Of a stretch of DNA of 64,000 nt, positions 17,094 to 26,863 are shown piece by piece (the stretch's first letter is position 1; every line of letters starts with the position of its first letter). A program made the position numbers and the translations under genes. The stretch is taken from the NCBI GenBank assembly GCA_017647785.1, contig JAGCJW010000028.1:1-64000 (forward strand), written 5' to 3'. Below the pieces are notes generated by a model. That model saw only the letters and a program-made list of their open reading frames with translations. It had not been told where the DNA came from and did no database searches. Source of the stretch: Bacteroidales bacterium. GTDB taxonomy: Bacteria > Bacteroidota > Bacteroidia > Bacteroidales > P3.

Positions 17094-18060
17094 AATCAAA
17101 TGTTTGTTCTATTAAAGACAATATTTCTTCAACTTCTTCATAGCTATTTGTAGTAACTAAACGTATTCTGTAAGGCTTAAAATTATTTAATCCCCTAAAA
17201 TATCCACTATAAAACTTTCTCATTTCCAAAATAGCATACCTATCCCCTCTCCAATCCCTCAATCCTCTCAAGTGTTCTTTACAAGCATCTATTCTTTCTT
17301 TAATCCCAAATAAAGAAGCTTGTTTGCCTTCTAATAAATCCTTACATTGTCTAAAGATAAATGGATTACCCATTGCAGCACGACCAATCAAAATTCCATC
17401 TACACCATATCTGTTTTTATACTCCAACATTTTCTCTGCCGAATCTATATCTCCATTACCAAAAACAGGAATATTCATTCGTGGATTATTCTTGACCTCA
17501 CCTATAAGAGTCCAATCAGCCTCACCTTTATACATTTGGTTTCTTGTTCTTCCGTGAATACTTATTAGTTGTACGCCCACATCTTGCATTCTTTCAGCAA
17601 CTTCAACTATAGGCTTATTATCATCACTATAACCTAACCTTGTTTTAACACTTACTGGAATATTTACACTTTCCACAACCTTCTTTGTAAGATATTCCAT
17701 TTTGCCAATGTCATTAAGTATTCCGCTTCCACAACCCTTACCTGCAACTTTCTTAACTGGACATCCCCAATTAATATCTATCCAATCACAAGAAGATTGT
17801 GCAGCCAACTCAGCTGCTTCTCTTAAACTCGTTTCATTATTTCCAAAAATCTGAATAGCTAACGGGCGTTCTTCCTCTTTGAAATCCATTTTCTTGCAAG
17901 AAGATTCTATCCCTCTTGCTAAAGCATCTGAAGATATAAATTCACTAAATAATACATCCACACCATATTTCTTACAAATTTGCCTAAAACATGGTGTTGT
18001 CACTGCTTCCATTGGCGATAAGCCTAATGAGAATTCCGGTAAAATATTTTTTATTTCCAT
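17083..18060 (-). CDS. dusB: tRNA-dihydrouridine synthase (DusB-type)
   Basis: A 325-residue flavoenzyme that reduces uridines in the tRNA D-loop. Seen: the TIM-barrel start LGLSPMEAVT, IQIFGN, the catalytic cysteine motif DINWGCPVKKV, KTRLGY, IHGRTRNQMYKGEADW, FGNGDI and IGRAAMGNPFIF, all in the DusB order. It starts the dusB-uvrB-mnmE run (overlap 11 bases, then a 15-base gap), a set tied together by nucleic-acid upkeep. A -7 element TATCTTTG lies 19 bases before the ATG. Confidence 0.93.
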   Translation of the reverse strand: MEIKNILPEFSLGLSPMEAVTTPCFRQICKKYGVDVLFSEFISSDALARGIESSCKKMDFKEEERPLAIQIFGNNETSLREAAELAAQSSCDWIDINWGCPVKKVAGKGCGSGILNDIGKMEYLTKKVVESVNIPVSVKTRLGYSDDNKPIVEVAERMQDVGVQLISIHGRTRNQMYKGEADWTLIGEVKNNPRMNIPVFGNGDIDSAEKMLEYKNRYGVDGILIGRAAMGNPFIFRQCKDLLEGKQASLFGIKERIDACKEHLRGLRDWRGDRYAILEMRKFYSGYFRGLNNFKPYRIRLVTTNSYEEVEEILSLIEQTFDYEF

Positions 18061-18078
18061 GAAATTTTATCCTACTTG

Positions 18079-18086
18079 CAAAGATA
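18079..18086 (-). promoter_or_regulatory. -7 promoter element of dusB-uvrB-mnmE
   Basis: TATCTTTG on the - strand, an exact Bacteroidetes -7 element, after the terminator of the preceding regulator gene. No well-placed TTTG -33 was found. Confidence 0.55.
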
Positions 18087-18099
18087 CAAAATTTATTTA

Positions 18100-18148
18100 G
18101 AAAAAAGAAAAATGGTCAAACTCTTTATTCATCTAAAGAATTTGACCA
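18100..18148 (-). terminator. Intrinsic terminator of the response regulator gene
   Basis: TGGTCAAACTCTTT (18113-18126) and AAAGAATTTGACCA (18135-18148) pair at 13 of 14 positions; on the - strand TTTTTCTTTTTT follows. It lies 22 bases after the stop codon. Confidence 0.88.
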
Positions 18149-18170
18149 TCTATTATAATAAATTCAAAAG

Positions 18171-18893
18171 CTATTTAACGACTTTTTCTACTACTAATTT
18201 GAATCCTATTCCATGCTGATTTAAAAGACTCACAGATCCATCTAACTGCAAATATCTTCTCAATCTAGTAATATAAACATCCATACTTCTTGCATTAAAA
18301 TAGTCATCATTTTTCCAAACAGTGCGTAATATTTCCTCTCTTGTTACAATTGCGTTTTTATGTTCGCAAAAGACTCTTAACAATTCTCCCTCTTTTGTCG
18401 TAAGTTTTATTGTTTGAGTTTCTTCTTGATTTTCGGGATTAATATATGTTAAGTAACGTCCACTAAAGTCAAAATAAAAATTACCAAAAGAATAAGAAAT
18501 CAATTTCTTTTCAAACTCCCTTAAATATAACCTTTTTCTAATATTGTTTATTTTCAATAATAGTTCTTCTGTATCTATTGGTTTTATCAAATAATCTTCT
18601 GCACCAAGTCTTAAAGCGTGTAAACGATATTTTCTTTCATTTTTTGTTGAACAAAATATAAAAGGTATATTTAATTCTACACTCCCTATGTAAGATGCAA
18701 CCTCAAAACCATCTCGATCTGGCAAAGATACATCTAAAACACATAAAGAAAATGATTCTCTTTTTAAAAGACGAATAGCTTCTAATCCATTTTCTACAAT
18801 AGTACAACTATAGCCAACTTTAGTGAAGCATTCTCTCATCATATTTGCATATTCTGAGTCAGTATCTGCTAACAATATTTTAAATAATTTCAT
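18171..18893 (-). CDS. OmpR-family response regulator (orphan)
   Basis: A 240-residue two-component regulator. Seen: receiver domain (1-120) with the acidic pair D10/D12, phosphoacceptor D54 in CVLDVSLPD, S82 in FCSTK and K104 in IKPID; winged-helix output domain (about 140-236) with TTKEGELLRVF and MDVYITRLRRYL. The arrangement resembles RprY of Bacteroides. No histidine kinase lies nearby, so its partner is elsewhere. It follows lepB by 26 bases on the same strand and has its own terminator, so the two are probably one transcript. Targets unknown. Confidence 0.9.
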   Translation of the reverse strand: MKLFKILLADTDSEYANMMRECFTKVGYSCTIVENGLEAIRLLKRESFSLCVLDVSLPDRDGFEVASYIGSVELNIPFIFCSTKNERKYRLHALRLGAEDYLIKPIDTEELLLKINNIRKRLYLREFEKKLISYSFGNFYFDFSGRYLTYINPENQEETQTIKLTTKEGELLRVFCEHKNAIVTREEILRTVWKNDDYFNARSMDVYITRLRRYLQLDGSVSLLNQHGIGFKLVVEKVVK

Positions 18894-18919
18894 AAAAGGT
18901 TTTGTTATATATCAAATGT

Positions 18920-20650
18920 TTAATTTATGCTCTTGAATAATCTATTCCATCTAATCTTTTTAAGAAGCGACTGATCTTTATTCATTGACATCCAAATCAA
19001 TGATGCTTTACCTACAATATGATCTTCTGGCACAAATCCCCAATAACGACTATCTGCAGAATTATGACGATTGTCGCCCATCATAAAATAATAATCCATC
19101 TTGAACGTATAATTATCAGCCTTCTTTCCATTTATATAATATCCATCAGCTCTTTTCTCTAAACTATTCTTTTCAAATACAACAATAGCTCTTTCATAAA
19201 GTTCAAGATTCTCTGCTGTCAATTCAACTGTCATTCCTTTAGCAGGAATTAAAACAGGACCATAGAAGTCATTATTCCAATTCAAATTTTCGCTATGAGG
19301 AAACATACTAACATCTCTGAAACCTTTTTTGCTTATTACAGGAGCAACCTCTTCTACATAAGGCAATGCTTCTACTTGTTTTTTAATTTCAGCTGACAAC
19401 GGTAAAGTTGCATAATTCACAAGTTTGTTTACATCAACACTATCTACACCTGCTTGTAAAAGGAATCCTTGTTTATCATAAATATCAGGGTGAATAAACA
19501 ATTTGCATAAAAATTTAGCTTGTTGCTGATTTTCTCCACCTATAGCAACATTTCCTTCAAGTGCTTCTACTTCAACAAAAGGATTTGTCAATAAGGTTTC
19601 TATTTGTTGAGAAGTCAAGTTTATATAATAAAAATAATACATCATAGCCATATCTTCTTTGGAAACACCCATTTCCAATAACTCTTTCTCGTTAAGAGTA
19701 TTATTTTCTATTGTTTTTATTCTATGAGTTAATTGATATTCTTCAGGACTTTCTATAGGTTTTCCATTGATATGAATCACAGCATTCTCAACAGAAAGAG
19801 TTTCTCCAGGTAATCCAACACAAGTCTTAATAAAATTCTCTTTTTTATCTATTGGTCTTGTTATAATTTCTCCAAATTCATCTCTATTAGACCAAACTCT
19901 ATCTCTTCCAAAACGTCTAACCAACGAATAATAACTTTCATTAGATTGATAATAAGTAGAAACCGTATCTCCGTCAGGATAATTAAACACAACCGCATCT
20001 CCTCTTTTCACCTTACCAAGTCCTGGCAAACGATGATAATCAAGTTCTATCCAATCAAGATAACTTTTCACATTTAATCCAGGAATAGTGTGATGCATCA
20101 ATGGTAAAGCCAATGGAGTATTCGGAACTCTTGGACCATAAGCAAGCTTACTTACAAACAAGCAATCTCCAACTAGAAGTGATTTTTCCATAGAAGAAGA
20201 TGGTATCATATATGATTCAAAGAACATAGTACGAATTAAACTTGCTGCAACAACAGCAAAAACTATTGAATCCACCCAATCTCTTACTGCTGACACTTTA
20301 AATTCAGGCAAATCCTTAGGATGTGTGTATAATTCCTTCTTTGAAAATCCTAATAATGGTAAAATAATAAAAGGAACTAAAATAGATAATAACTGATACC
20401 AAAAACCATATTTCTTAAAACACTTGACTGTCTCTACTATCATCAACATAATTATAAAGACATTCAAAAAAGGTATCATGCAATAAAGAAACCACCATTT
20501 CTTTTTATCAATTATCTTTATCCAACACCAAATATTCCAAAATGGAATAAGTACATAATAAGGTTTATATCCAGCCTTTTCAAAAACTTTCCAAAGACCT
20601 ATCAAGCTCACGACAAAGCCTAAAAATATGAGAATCAAATAAATATCCAT
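18920..20650 (-). CDS. lepB: Signal peptidase I with N-terminal membrane domain
   Basis: A 576-residue leader peptidase (family S26), which cuts signal peptides of exported proteins at the inner membrane. Seen: three to four hydrophobic spans in the first 105 residues resembling a DUF5684 domain, an anchor span (about 126-146), catalytic serine S153 in PSSSMEKSL, a lysine box around [11 protein letters not shown], and the late [19 protein letters not shown] box. A large insertion separates the lysine box from the GDNR box, usual for Bacteroidales enzymes but making this about twice the E. coli length. It is divergent from the S41 protease gene with 71 bases between. Confidence 0.93.
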   Translation of the reverse strand: MDIYLILIFLGFVVSLIGLWKVFEKAGYKPYYVLIPFWNIWCWIKIIDKKKWWFLYCMIPFLNVFIIMLMIVETVKCFKKYGFWYQLLSILVPFIILPLLGFSKKELYTHPKDLPEFKVSAVRDWVDSIVFAVVAASLIRTMFFESYMIPSSSMEKSLLVGDCLFVSKLAYGPRVPNTPLALPLMHHTIPGLNVKSYLDWIELDYHRLPGLGKVKRGDAVVFNYPDGDTVSTYYQSNESYYSLVRRFGRDRVWSNRDEFGEIITRPIDKKENFIKTCVGLPGETLSVENAVIHINGKPIESPEEYQLTHRIKTIENNTLNEKELLEMGVSKEDMAMMYYFYYINLTSQQIETLLTNPFVEVEALEGNVAIGGENQQQAKFLCKLFIHPDIYDKQGFLLQAGVDSVDVNKLVNYATLPLSAEIKKQVEALPYVEEVAPVISKKGFRDVSMFPHSENLNWNNDFYGPVLIPAKGMTVELTAENLELYERAIVVFEKNSLEKRADGYYINGKKADNYTFKMDYYFMMGDNRHNSADSRYWGFVPEDHIVGKASLIWMSMNKDQSLLKKIRWNRLFKSIN

Positions 20651-20682
20651 AATATTTTATTTTAAAAATAATAAATAACAAG

Positions 20683-20696
20683 ATTTAACGTTAAAT
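20683..20696. promoter_or_regulatory. 14-bp perfect palindrome between lepB and S41 gene
   Basis: ATTTAACGTTAAAT reads the same on both strands and sits in the middle of the 71-base divergent gap. It may be an operator for one or both genes; that is inference from position. Confidence 0.4.
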
Positions 20697-20721
20697 TACA
20701 AAAAATTATTGTTAATATTCT

Positions 20722-22485
20722 ATGAAAAGATTAAATTTATTCTTCGTTTTAATAATTTTAAACTTTGTTTCATTTGCACAAAACAAAGATTCATTACATC
20801 TAGCAACTACAAAGACAGGACAAACTCTTGCTTTAATCAATTACTTTTATGTAGATACTGCAAATTTAGAAAGAATATCTGAAAAAGGTATTGAATCTAT
20901 GCTAAAAGAACTTGACCCTCATTCAATATTTATAAGTAAAGATGAAGTCAAAAAGATGAATGAACCATTAGAAGGCAACTTTGATGGTATTGGTGTAAGC
21001 TTTCAATTTATGAACGACAGCATACACGTTGTTGAAGTCATAAGTGGAGGACCTGCAGAAAAAGTAGGAATGTTAGCAGGTGACATAATAATAAAAGTAA
21101 ATGAAGATGTTGCAACTGGCGATACAATAAAAAATGATTGGGTTTTCAAACATTTAAGAGGCGAAAAAGGAACTAAAGTTAAAGTCACAGTAAAAAGAGC
21201 CAATAGAAAAGAGCCGATATTTTTCAATATTACAAGAGATAAAATCCCTATTCATAGCATAGACACATGGTTTATGGTAGATGAACAAATTGGATACATA
21301 AGACTAAGTCGATTTGCACAAACCTCTTCAGAAGAGTTTTTAGAAGCAATAAAATCTCTTAAAAAAGAAGGAATGAAAGACCTAATATTTGATTTACGTG
21401 GTAATGGAGGTGGATACTTAAATATTGCGTGGGAAATAGCTGATCATTTCTTAGCAGGACAGAAAATGATTGTCTATACTGAAGGAATACACTCTCCAAA
21501 ACAACCATACAACACAATGAAAAAAGGAATCTTTGAAGAAGGAAGACTTATTATTTTAGTTGATGAATATTCTGCCTCTGCTAGCGAAATTGTAAGTGGA
21601 GCTGTGCAAGATTGGGATAGAGGTGTAATATTAGGAAGAAGAACTTTTGGAAAAGGATTAGTACAAAGACCATTCACATTAGAAGACAAATCACAAATAA
21701 GACTTACAACATCAAGATACTACACACCAAGTGGAAGATGTATTCAAAAACCTTATGAAGATGGTGTAGAAGCATATCAAAACGATTATGCAGAACGCTA
21801 TAAACAAGGCGAAATGACAAACGCAGACTCCATACATTTTGCCGATAGTTTAAAATACAAAACCAATAATGGGAGAATAGTATATGGTGGAGGAGGAATA
21901 ATGCCAGACATATTTATTCCAATGGATACATCAAGAGCCTCAGACTATTTAATAAACCTTCGTTCAAAGAGTTTATTTAACAACTATGCACTACAATGGG
22001 TTGAAGAAAATCGTGAAGATTTCTTAAAGAAAGCTCCAGACTTCAAAGAATTTGAAAAAGAATACGACAAACTAAACCTATTAAAACACTTTGAAGCATA
22101 TGCAGAAAAAGAAGGAGTTACTAAAAATGAAATCAAAAAAGAATGGGTTAATCAAATAGTTATGGATTATTTAAAGAAAGAAATAAACGATACTAACGCT
22201 GTTTCTTTCCAAAGCTACGAAGACTATGCAAAAATGCTAACTAACAAAGACAAATTAGTCGCTGAAATAATAGAAAAAGCCAAAAAAGAAGACAAAAACG
22301 CCGAAAGACTTAATAGAGAATCAGAACAATACATCGCAGCAACTCTAAAAGCCTTAATAGCACGCAACCTTTATGGCACAAAATACTTCTATATGTGTAC
22401 CAAAGAAACAGATAAAGAATTTAAAAAGGCAATAGAAATCCTTAAAAGCGAAGAATACAACAAGATATTAGTCGGTACTAATTAA
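20722..22485 (+). CDS. Carboxy-terminal processing protease (S41)
   Basis: A 587-residue exported protease. Seen: signal peptide ending VSFAQ, a PDZ domain (about 85-170: GIGVSFQFMNDSIHVVEV...GGPAEKVGM), the S41 catalytic core with SASASEIVSGA (serine in the nucleophile position) and FGKGLVQ (lysine). It belongs to the tail-specific/CTP protease group that degrades or matures periplasmic proteins from the C-terminus. The C-terminal 200 residues are helical and charged, as in Bacteroidetes homologues. It converges on the DUF3078 gene and overlaps it by 4 bases. Confidence 0.92.
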   Translation: MKRLNLFFVLIILNFVSFAQNKDSLHLATTKTGQTLALINYFYVDTANLERISEKGIESMLKELDPHSIFISKDEVKKMNEPLEGNFDGIGVSFQFMNDSIHVVEVISGGPAEKVGMLAGDIIIKVNEDVATGDTIKNDWVFKHLRGEKGTKVKVTVKRANRKEPIFFNITRDKIPIHSIDTWFMVDEQIGYIRLSRFAQTSSEEFLEAIKSLKKEGMKDLIFDLRGNGGGYLNIAWEIADHFLAGQKMIVYTEGIHSPKQPYNTMKKGIFEEGRLIILVDEYSASASEIVSGAVQDWDRGVILGRRTFGKGLVQRPFTLEDKSQIRLTTSRYYTPSGRCIQKPYEDGVEAYQNDYAERYKQGEMTNADSIHFADSLKYKTNNGRIVYGGGGIMPDIFIPMDTSRASDYLINLRSKSLFNNYALQWVEENREDFLKKAPDFKEFEKEYDKLNLLKHFEAYAEKEGVTKNEIKKEWVNQIVMDYLKKEINDTNAVSFQSYEDYAKMLTNKDKLVAEIIEKAKKEDKNAERLNRESEQYIAATLKALIARNLYGTKYFYMCTKETDKEFKKAIEILKSEEYNKILVGTN

Positions 22486-22503
22486 AAATTAATTGGTACC
22501 GAC
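22471..22503. terminator. Shared hairpin containing both convergent stop codons
   Basis: Arms 22471-22485 and 22489-22503 pair over 15 positions (one G-U type) with an AAA loop. The TAA stops of the S41 gene and of the DUF3078 gene lie inside it. No long T-run follows on either side, so termination strength is uncertain. Confidence 0.55.
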
Positions 22504-23348
22504 AATCCAAATCTTTGTTTATACTGCAAGGTTGAATTAAAATCCTTATCCATTATTGCTTGGAAATTTATAAAAGCAGTCAAATACTTGCTTACTTTTA
22601 TGTTAATAAAAACTTCTGAGTTAATATCTGTATCCAATAACGGTTTATTATAGTCATAAAAGAAGTCTAATTTTACTAAAAGGTTTACATTCTTAAATAT
22701 ATCCTTTTGGAAAAAGAATTTAGCGTAAGAACCTAATGAGAATAACGCCATTTGACCAGGTTCTGTAAAACCAAAAATTTGATTACCTTTTAACCTATTA
22801 TCTGTAACTACTGTTGTTTTACCTGTAAGGAAAGAAAGTAGTGTTGAAAATCCTTTATTTTTATATTCCCAACCAACAGAAGAAGTAATTGTAATAGGAG
22901 AAATTGGGGCAGAAACCAAAGCTCCATCTTTAAACCCTTCATCAAATTGAGATTTCAAGTTTACCAAAGCAGAATAGTTCCAAGACTTATACATTTTTCT
23001 TGAATAAATAGAGTTTAATTCTATCTTGTCATCACTCTTTTGAAACTCGTTTGCCTTATCCTTAAAACCATTTCCTGTTTTATCTTGCCAAATCATACCA
23101 TAGGCCAACTCAATAGAATTATCCCATTGATTGTTTCCTTTCTTGTAATTAAAGAATCCTTTATAGAAAGAAGAAAATGCAAAAGATGAAAATCCACCTG
23201 CTGACCAATTTGAAAGCGTTGCCTGTTCCGAATTCAATAAAATACTATTCTTCAAAGTCCAATACTTCACACTATCTTTTGGTGTTTCTTGAGCGACAAT
23301 AGTAACTTGCAATAAAATTGCTAACACTAGTACAAAATACTTTTTCAT
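22482..23348 (-). CDS. DUF3078 outer-membrane-type protein
   Basis: A 288-residue exported protein of the DUF3078 family, found almost only in Bacteroidetes. Seen: signal peptide (LAILLQVTIVAQE), the family segment LNSEQATLSNWSAGGFSSFAF, then alternating strand pattern ending in an aromatic residue (VPINF), as expected for a small outer-membrane barrel. Function is not known. It begins 4 bases after the end of the BatA-like gene on the same strand. Confidence 0.85.
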   Translation of the reverse strand: MKKYFVLVLAILLQVTIVAQETPKDSVKYWTLKNSILLNSEQATLSNWSAGGFSSFAFSSFYKGFFNYKKGNNQWDNSIELAYGMIWQDKTGNGFKDKANEFQKSDDKIELNSIYSRKMYKSWNYSALVNLKSQFDEGFKDGALVSAPISPITITSSVGWEYKNKGFSTLLSFLTGKTTVVTDNRLKGNQIFGFTEPGQMALFSLGSYAKFFFQKDIFKNVNLLVKLDFFYDYNKPLLDTDINSEVFINIKVSKYLTAFINFQAIMDKDFNSTLQYKQRFGLSVPINF

Positions 23349-23352
23349 TTCT

Positions 23353-25398
23353 TTACTTTAATTTATTTAATTTATACAATAAAACTACTTCACTTACTAT
23401 GCTTAACAAAGCCAATAAAACCAATAGGAAGGTAAATGAAAATCCTACATCAGAAGATTTGAATTGACTTTCTGTTAATTTTCGTGTATCAAAAACTCTT
23501 GTATTAGAATATTTGTCTAATAACTTTGAAAGCTCTTTATCATCATAGAATTCCAAAAGGCTTTCACGAGAAGAATAATTCATAGAGAATCCCGCAAAGA
23601 CCTCTCCTTTCTTTACAAGATTATAATTACCCGCATTCTTTATTTGATTATAAGGATTCAAAGAAATATTTGATTGATTCTTCGTTATATTTGGAATAAA
23701 ATCCGTTGAATCCTTAACAGATTGCACAACGAATAAATCCTCTTCATCAAAAGCCTTATCAATAGGTAATTTCACCAATTCTCTTTCTCCTATTGTATAA
23801 TAGAAATCTGTTTTAATTTGACTCAAAACACAGATATTCCACATCAAAGGAACAAACAAAGAATTATTTACAAAATCTCCAAACTCTTCCTCTAATCCTA
23901 CCGAAAACATATAAACATCAGAAGTGCTTTTTGGCGAAATCACAAGAAAATCTTTACCATTAGAGTATTTTAATACACTCTGTTTTGCAGTTGAAGACGA
24001 AGATTCAATAGGGAAATATTTTGAAACCGCAGGTAATGAAATCTTGTCAGAAACATTTGTAAAGACATCTTTAAACAAATAATTCTCCTCATCAAACTCA
24101 TTAACCCTCATATCTTTATTTTGAAGGCTTGAATAAATAGGCAAAGACAAGCTTGACAAGAATGCATTTATGCTTTCCAAATTCATATCCTTAGAAGGTA
24201 CTATCATCAATGAGCCGGAATTTTCAACAAATCTTTTCAATTCCTCGCTTAAACCCCCTCCTATTTCATTCAATCCATTAAGAATAATCATAGAATAAGT
24301 ACCAAAAGAATTATAATTAGGATTTGCAACACTCTCATTATGTAAGCTTACTTGCTCATCTGTAGCGAACAATCTCTTTAAATAAGCATTTTCTGTTGAT
24401 TGATTTAAAGACAAAACTTTCACCTTATCTCTAACATTCAAAGTAAAGTAAAAATCATTATCAAACAATACAGGAGAATCCTCTATAGCAACCTTAGAAT
24501 GTAAGACTCCACTACGACTTATAGTGAAATTTAAGTTCACTACCTTACGTTCATTTGCCAATAAATCCACACTACTAATCGCTACTTGCTCCCCACCTAC
24601 AATTAGTTTTAAAGGAAGTTTCTCAACATCATCTTCTGATGAATTTTTAAGACTAACCTTTAACTCCAAATCCGATTGAGGCATTATAGATTTTGATTCA
24701 ATCCACAAGCTATCTATAAATACATTACTTTGATTTTTAACCTCTAAAGGAACAAATATATTCTCAATACTATCTTGTTTCAAGTTGTTTTCATCAATGA
24801 AAATCTTTTGAAAATCAGAAACAAAAAAGCATCTCTTACTATTATTATTTGTTTGATTAAGTAATTTATGAGCAGTGTTGTAAATTTCGCTAAACATCTT
24901 TGAAGTAGGAGTAATTTCCACTTCCGACAAAGACTGCAAAAACATTTCTCTATTCATAAAATGTCTTTCTTTCCCCGCCAAATCCATAGTAAGCAAGCAA
25001 AACTTATCAGCAGAAGAATAACTTTCAACAATTTCTTTTGCCTTTAACTTTGCCTTATCCAACATTATACCCTTGTCAGAAGCATTTTGCATTGAAAAGC
25101 TGTTATCCACAAAAACAACTACAACATTCTCTCCCTCTTGAACAAGAGCCTTTTGCTCATCTTTAAGATAAGGTTGAGCAAACATCAAAACAACAAAAAT
25201 CACTATCAAACAACGAAACAACAATAACAACCATTTATACAAGTTATTTTGTTTTCGTGTTCTTATCTCAATATCTCTTAAAACCGAAACATTAGTAAAG
25301 TACACCTTTTTATACCTATGAAAGTTAAAAAGATGAACTGCTATAGGAATAACAATAGCAAACAAGCCAAATAAAAAATTTGGATATAGAAACGACAT
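23353..25398 (-). CDS. BatA-like membrane protein with von Willebrand domain
   Basis: About 681 residues. Seen: the aerotolerance-regulator N-terminal module (MSFLYPNFLFGLFAIVIPIAVH, then HRYKKVYFTNVSVLRDI and a second span near 60-80), a VWA domain with metal-site motif FVDNSFSM, a long periplasmic region, and a final membrane span (FTFLLVLLALLSIVSEVVLL). This is the architecture of BatA-type proteins whose exact role in Bacteroidetes is unsettled. I place the start at 25398 rather than 19 codons earlier because the conserved module begins there and the -7 element lies 18 bases upstream. No other bat genes are adjacent. Confidence 0.85.
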   Translation of the reverse strand: MSFLYPNFLFGLFAIVIPIAVHLFNFHRYKKVYFTNVSVLRDIEIRTRKQNNLYKWLLLLFRCLIVIFVVLMFAQPYLKDEQKALVQEGENVVVVFVDNSFSMQNASDKGIMLDKAKLKAKEIVESYSSADKFCLLTMDLAGKERHFMNREMFLQSLSEVEITPTSKMFSEIYNTAHKLLNQTNNNSKRCFFVSDFQKIFIDENNLKQDSIENIFVPLEVKNQSNVFIDSLWIESKSIMPQSDLELKVSLKNSSEDDVEKLPLKLIVGGEQVAISSVDLLANERKVVNLNFTISRSGVLHSKVAIEDSPVLFDNDFYFTLNVRDKVKVLSLNQSTENAYLKRLFATDEQVSLHNESVANPNYNSFGTYSMIILNGLNEIGGGLSEELKRFVENSGSLMIVPSKDMNLESINAFLSSLSLPIYSSLQNKDMRVNEFDEENYLFKDVFTNVSDKISLPAVSKYFPIESSSSTAKQSVLKYSNGKDFLVISPKSTSDVYMFSVGLEEEFGDFVNNSLFVPLMWNICVLSQIKTDFYYTIGERELVKLPIDKAFDEEDLFVVQSVKDSTDFIPNITKNQSNISLNPYNQIKNAGNYNLVKKGEVFAGFSMNYSSRESLLEFYDDKELSKLLDKYSNTRVFDTRKLTESQFKSSDVGFSFTFLLVLLALLSIVSEVVLLYKLNKLK

Positions 25399-25416
25399 AT
25401 CAAGTTTGATTTTGTG

Positions 25417-25424
25417 CAAAATTA
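25417..25424 (-). promoter_or_regulatory. -7 promoter element of the BatA-like gene
   Basis: TAATTTTG on the - strand, exact TAnnTTTG, 18 bases before the chosen ATG at 25398. Confidence 0.5.
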
Positions 25425-25497
25425 CAAAATTGTTTTGTAGATTTGAATAAAACACTTAATTTTGTTGAAGAAATAAAACAAAAATCAATAATAAAAA

Positions 25498-26217
25498 ATG
25501 AAAAGAAATCTATTATTAATAAGCAATTCTACCAACAGAGGAGAAGCATACTTAGGTTGGTGTAAAGAAATGATACAAAATTTCTGCAACGAAAGTGGAG
25601 TTAAAAGAGTATTATTCATTCCTTATGCAGGAGTATCAATGGGATATGACAACTACGAAGCTAAAGTAAAAGCAGTATTCGACACATTAGGACTTGAATT
25701 ATATAGCATACACACACAAGCAGACGCAAAAAAAGCAGTTGAAGAAGCAGAATGTATAGCAGTTGGAGGAGGAAATACATTCCATCTTGTATATGAATTA
25801 TACAAAAACGGAATCATGCAATTAATGTCTGAAAAAGTATTCAACGGAACAGCATACATGGGTTGGAGTGCAGGAAGTAATGTTGCAGGACCAAGCCTTA
25901 AAACAACAAATGATATGCCTATCATTGAACCAGAAAGCTTTGATTGTATGAAACTTGTTCCTTTCCAAATCAACCCTCACTACACTGATTTCTTTGATCC
26001 AAAACACGGAGGAGAAACAAGAGATGACCGTTTAAATGAATTCATTGCAATCAATCCAAACATGTGGGTAGCAGGAGTAAGAGAAGCGACAGCATTAAGA
26101 CTTAAAGAAGGAAAGCTTTCTTTAATAGGAAGAGACAATAAAATGAAAGTATTCAAACATGGACAAGAACCAGTAGAATACTCATTGACTGATGACATCA
26201 ATTTCTTGATGAAATAA
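25498..26217 (+). CDS. pepE: Peptidase E (alpha-aspartyl dipeptidase, S51)
   Basis: A 239-residue cytoplasmic peptidase that splits Asp-X dipeptides. Seen: LLLISNSTNRGEAYL, IAVGGGNTFHLVYEL, the nucleophile elbow GWSAGSN and the NPHYTD histidine segment. The length matches the family. The gene is followed 6 bases on by the Sua5/YrdC gene, so they are probably co-transcribed. Confidence 0.95.
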   Translation: MKRNLLLISNSTNRGEAYLGWCKEMIQNFCNESGVKRVLFIPYAGVSMGYDNYEAKVKAVFDTLGLELYSIHTQADAKKAVEEAECIAVGGGNTFHLVYELYKNGIMQLMSEKVFNGTAYMGWSAGSNVAGPSLKTTNDMPIIEPESFDCMKLVPFQINPHYTDFFDPKHGGETRDDRLNEFIAINPNMWVAGVREATALRLKEGKLSLIGRDNKMKVFKHGQEPVEYSLTDDINFLMK

Positions 26218-26223
26218 TAAGCA

Positions 26224-26766
26224 GTGAAAGAAATAGAAATATTAAAAAACGGTGGGGTAATTCTTTATCCCACCGATACTATTTGGGGACTTGGCTGTGA
26301 TGCCACACAAAAAGAAGCAATCCAAAAAGTAATCAATATAAAAGGAAGAGGAGGCGAAAAACATTTCATTCTCCTTGCAAGAGACATTGAAATGATAAGC
26401 CAATATGTAGAGACAATTCCTCAAGAGGCATTAGAATTATCAGAAAACGCTAAAACACCTCTAACAATAATTTATCCAAAAGCAAAAAACCTTCCAATAG
26501 AAATGCTATCTCACGATGGTAGCATAGGCATTAGAATACCTCATCACGAGTATTGCCAAAGGCTTTTAAAAGAACTAAATCGTCCAATCGTAAGTACATC
26601 TGCAAACATAAGCGGAGAAAAAAGCCCAAGCGACTTTTCAGAAATCTCCCTTGCAATAAAAGAAAACGCAGACTTTATTTCCCCACAAGAATTTCAAGCC
26701 CAAAACACACAAGCATCAAGCATTGTAAAAATACTTGAAAGTGGCGAAATCATAAAAATAAGATAA
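26224..26766 (+). CDS. tsaC: Threonylcarbamoyl-AMP synthase (Sua5/YciO/YrdC)
   Basis: A 180-residue YrdC-fold protein. Seen: GGVILYPTDTIWGLGCDA, the KGRGGEKHF binding segment, IGIRIPHH and the STSANISGE loop. These enzymes make threonylcarbamoyl-adenylate for the t6A37 modification of ANN-decoding tRNAs. It is the short form without a Sua5 C-terminal domain. A GTG start at 26224 is chosen because no in-frame ATG exists before the conserved strand and it follows pepE closely. A YciO-type paralogue with another role cannot be excluded. Confidence 0.88.
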   Translation: MKEIEILKNGGVILYPTDTIWGLGCDATQKEAIQKVINIKGRGGEKHFILLARDIEMISQYVETIPQEALELSENAKTPLTIIYPKAKNLPIEMLSHDGSIGIRIPHHEYCQRLLKELNRPIVSTSANISGEKSPSDFSEISLAIKENADFISPQEFQAQNTQASSIVKILESGEIIKIR

Positions 26767-26794
26767 CCTTTATCAAAACAAATAAATAGAAAAT

Positions 26795-26835
26795 AAAAAA
26801 ACGCTCGTTTGTCAATGACTTGCGAGCGTTTTGCT
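26795..26835. terminator. Bidirectional terminator
   Basis: AAAACGCTCG (26798-26807) and CGAGCGTTTT (26823-26832) form a perfect 10-bp stem. A T-run follows on the - strand (TTTTTTTATTTT) and a shorter one on the + strand, so it serves the Sua5/YrdC gene and the small lipoprotein gene that converge here. Confidence 0.85.
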
Positions 26836-26863
26836 TTATCGTTATTTATCTCCAACTATTTTT

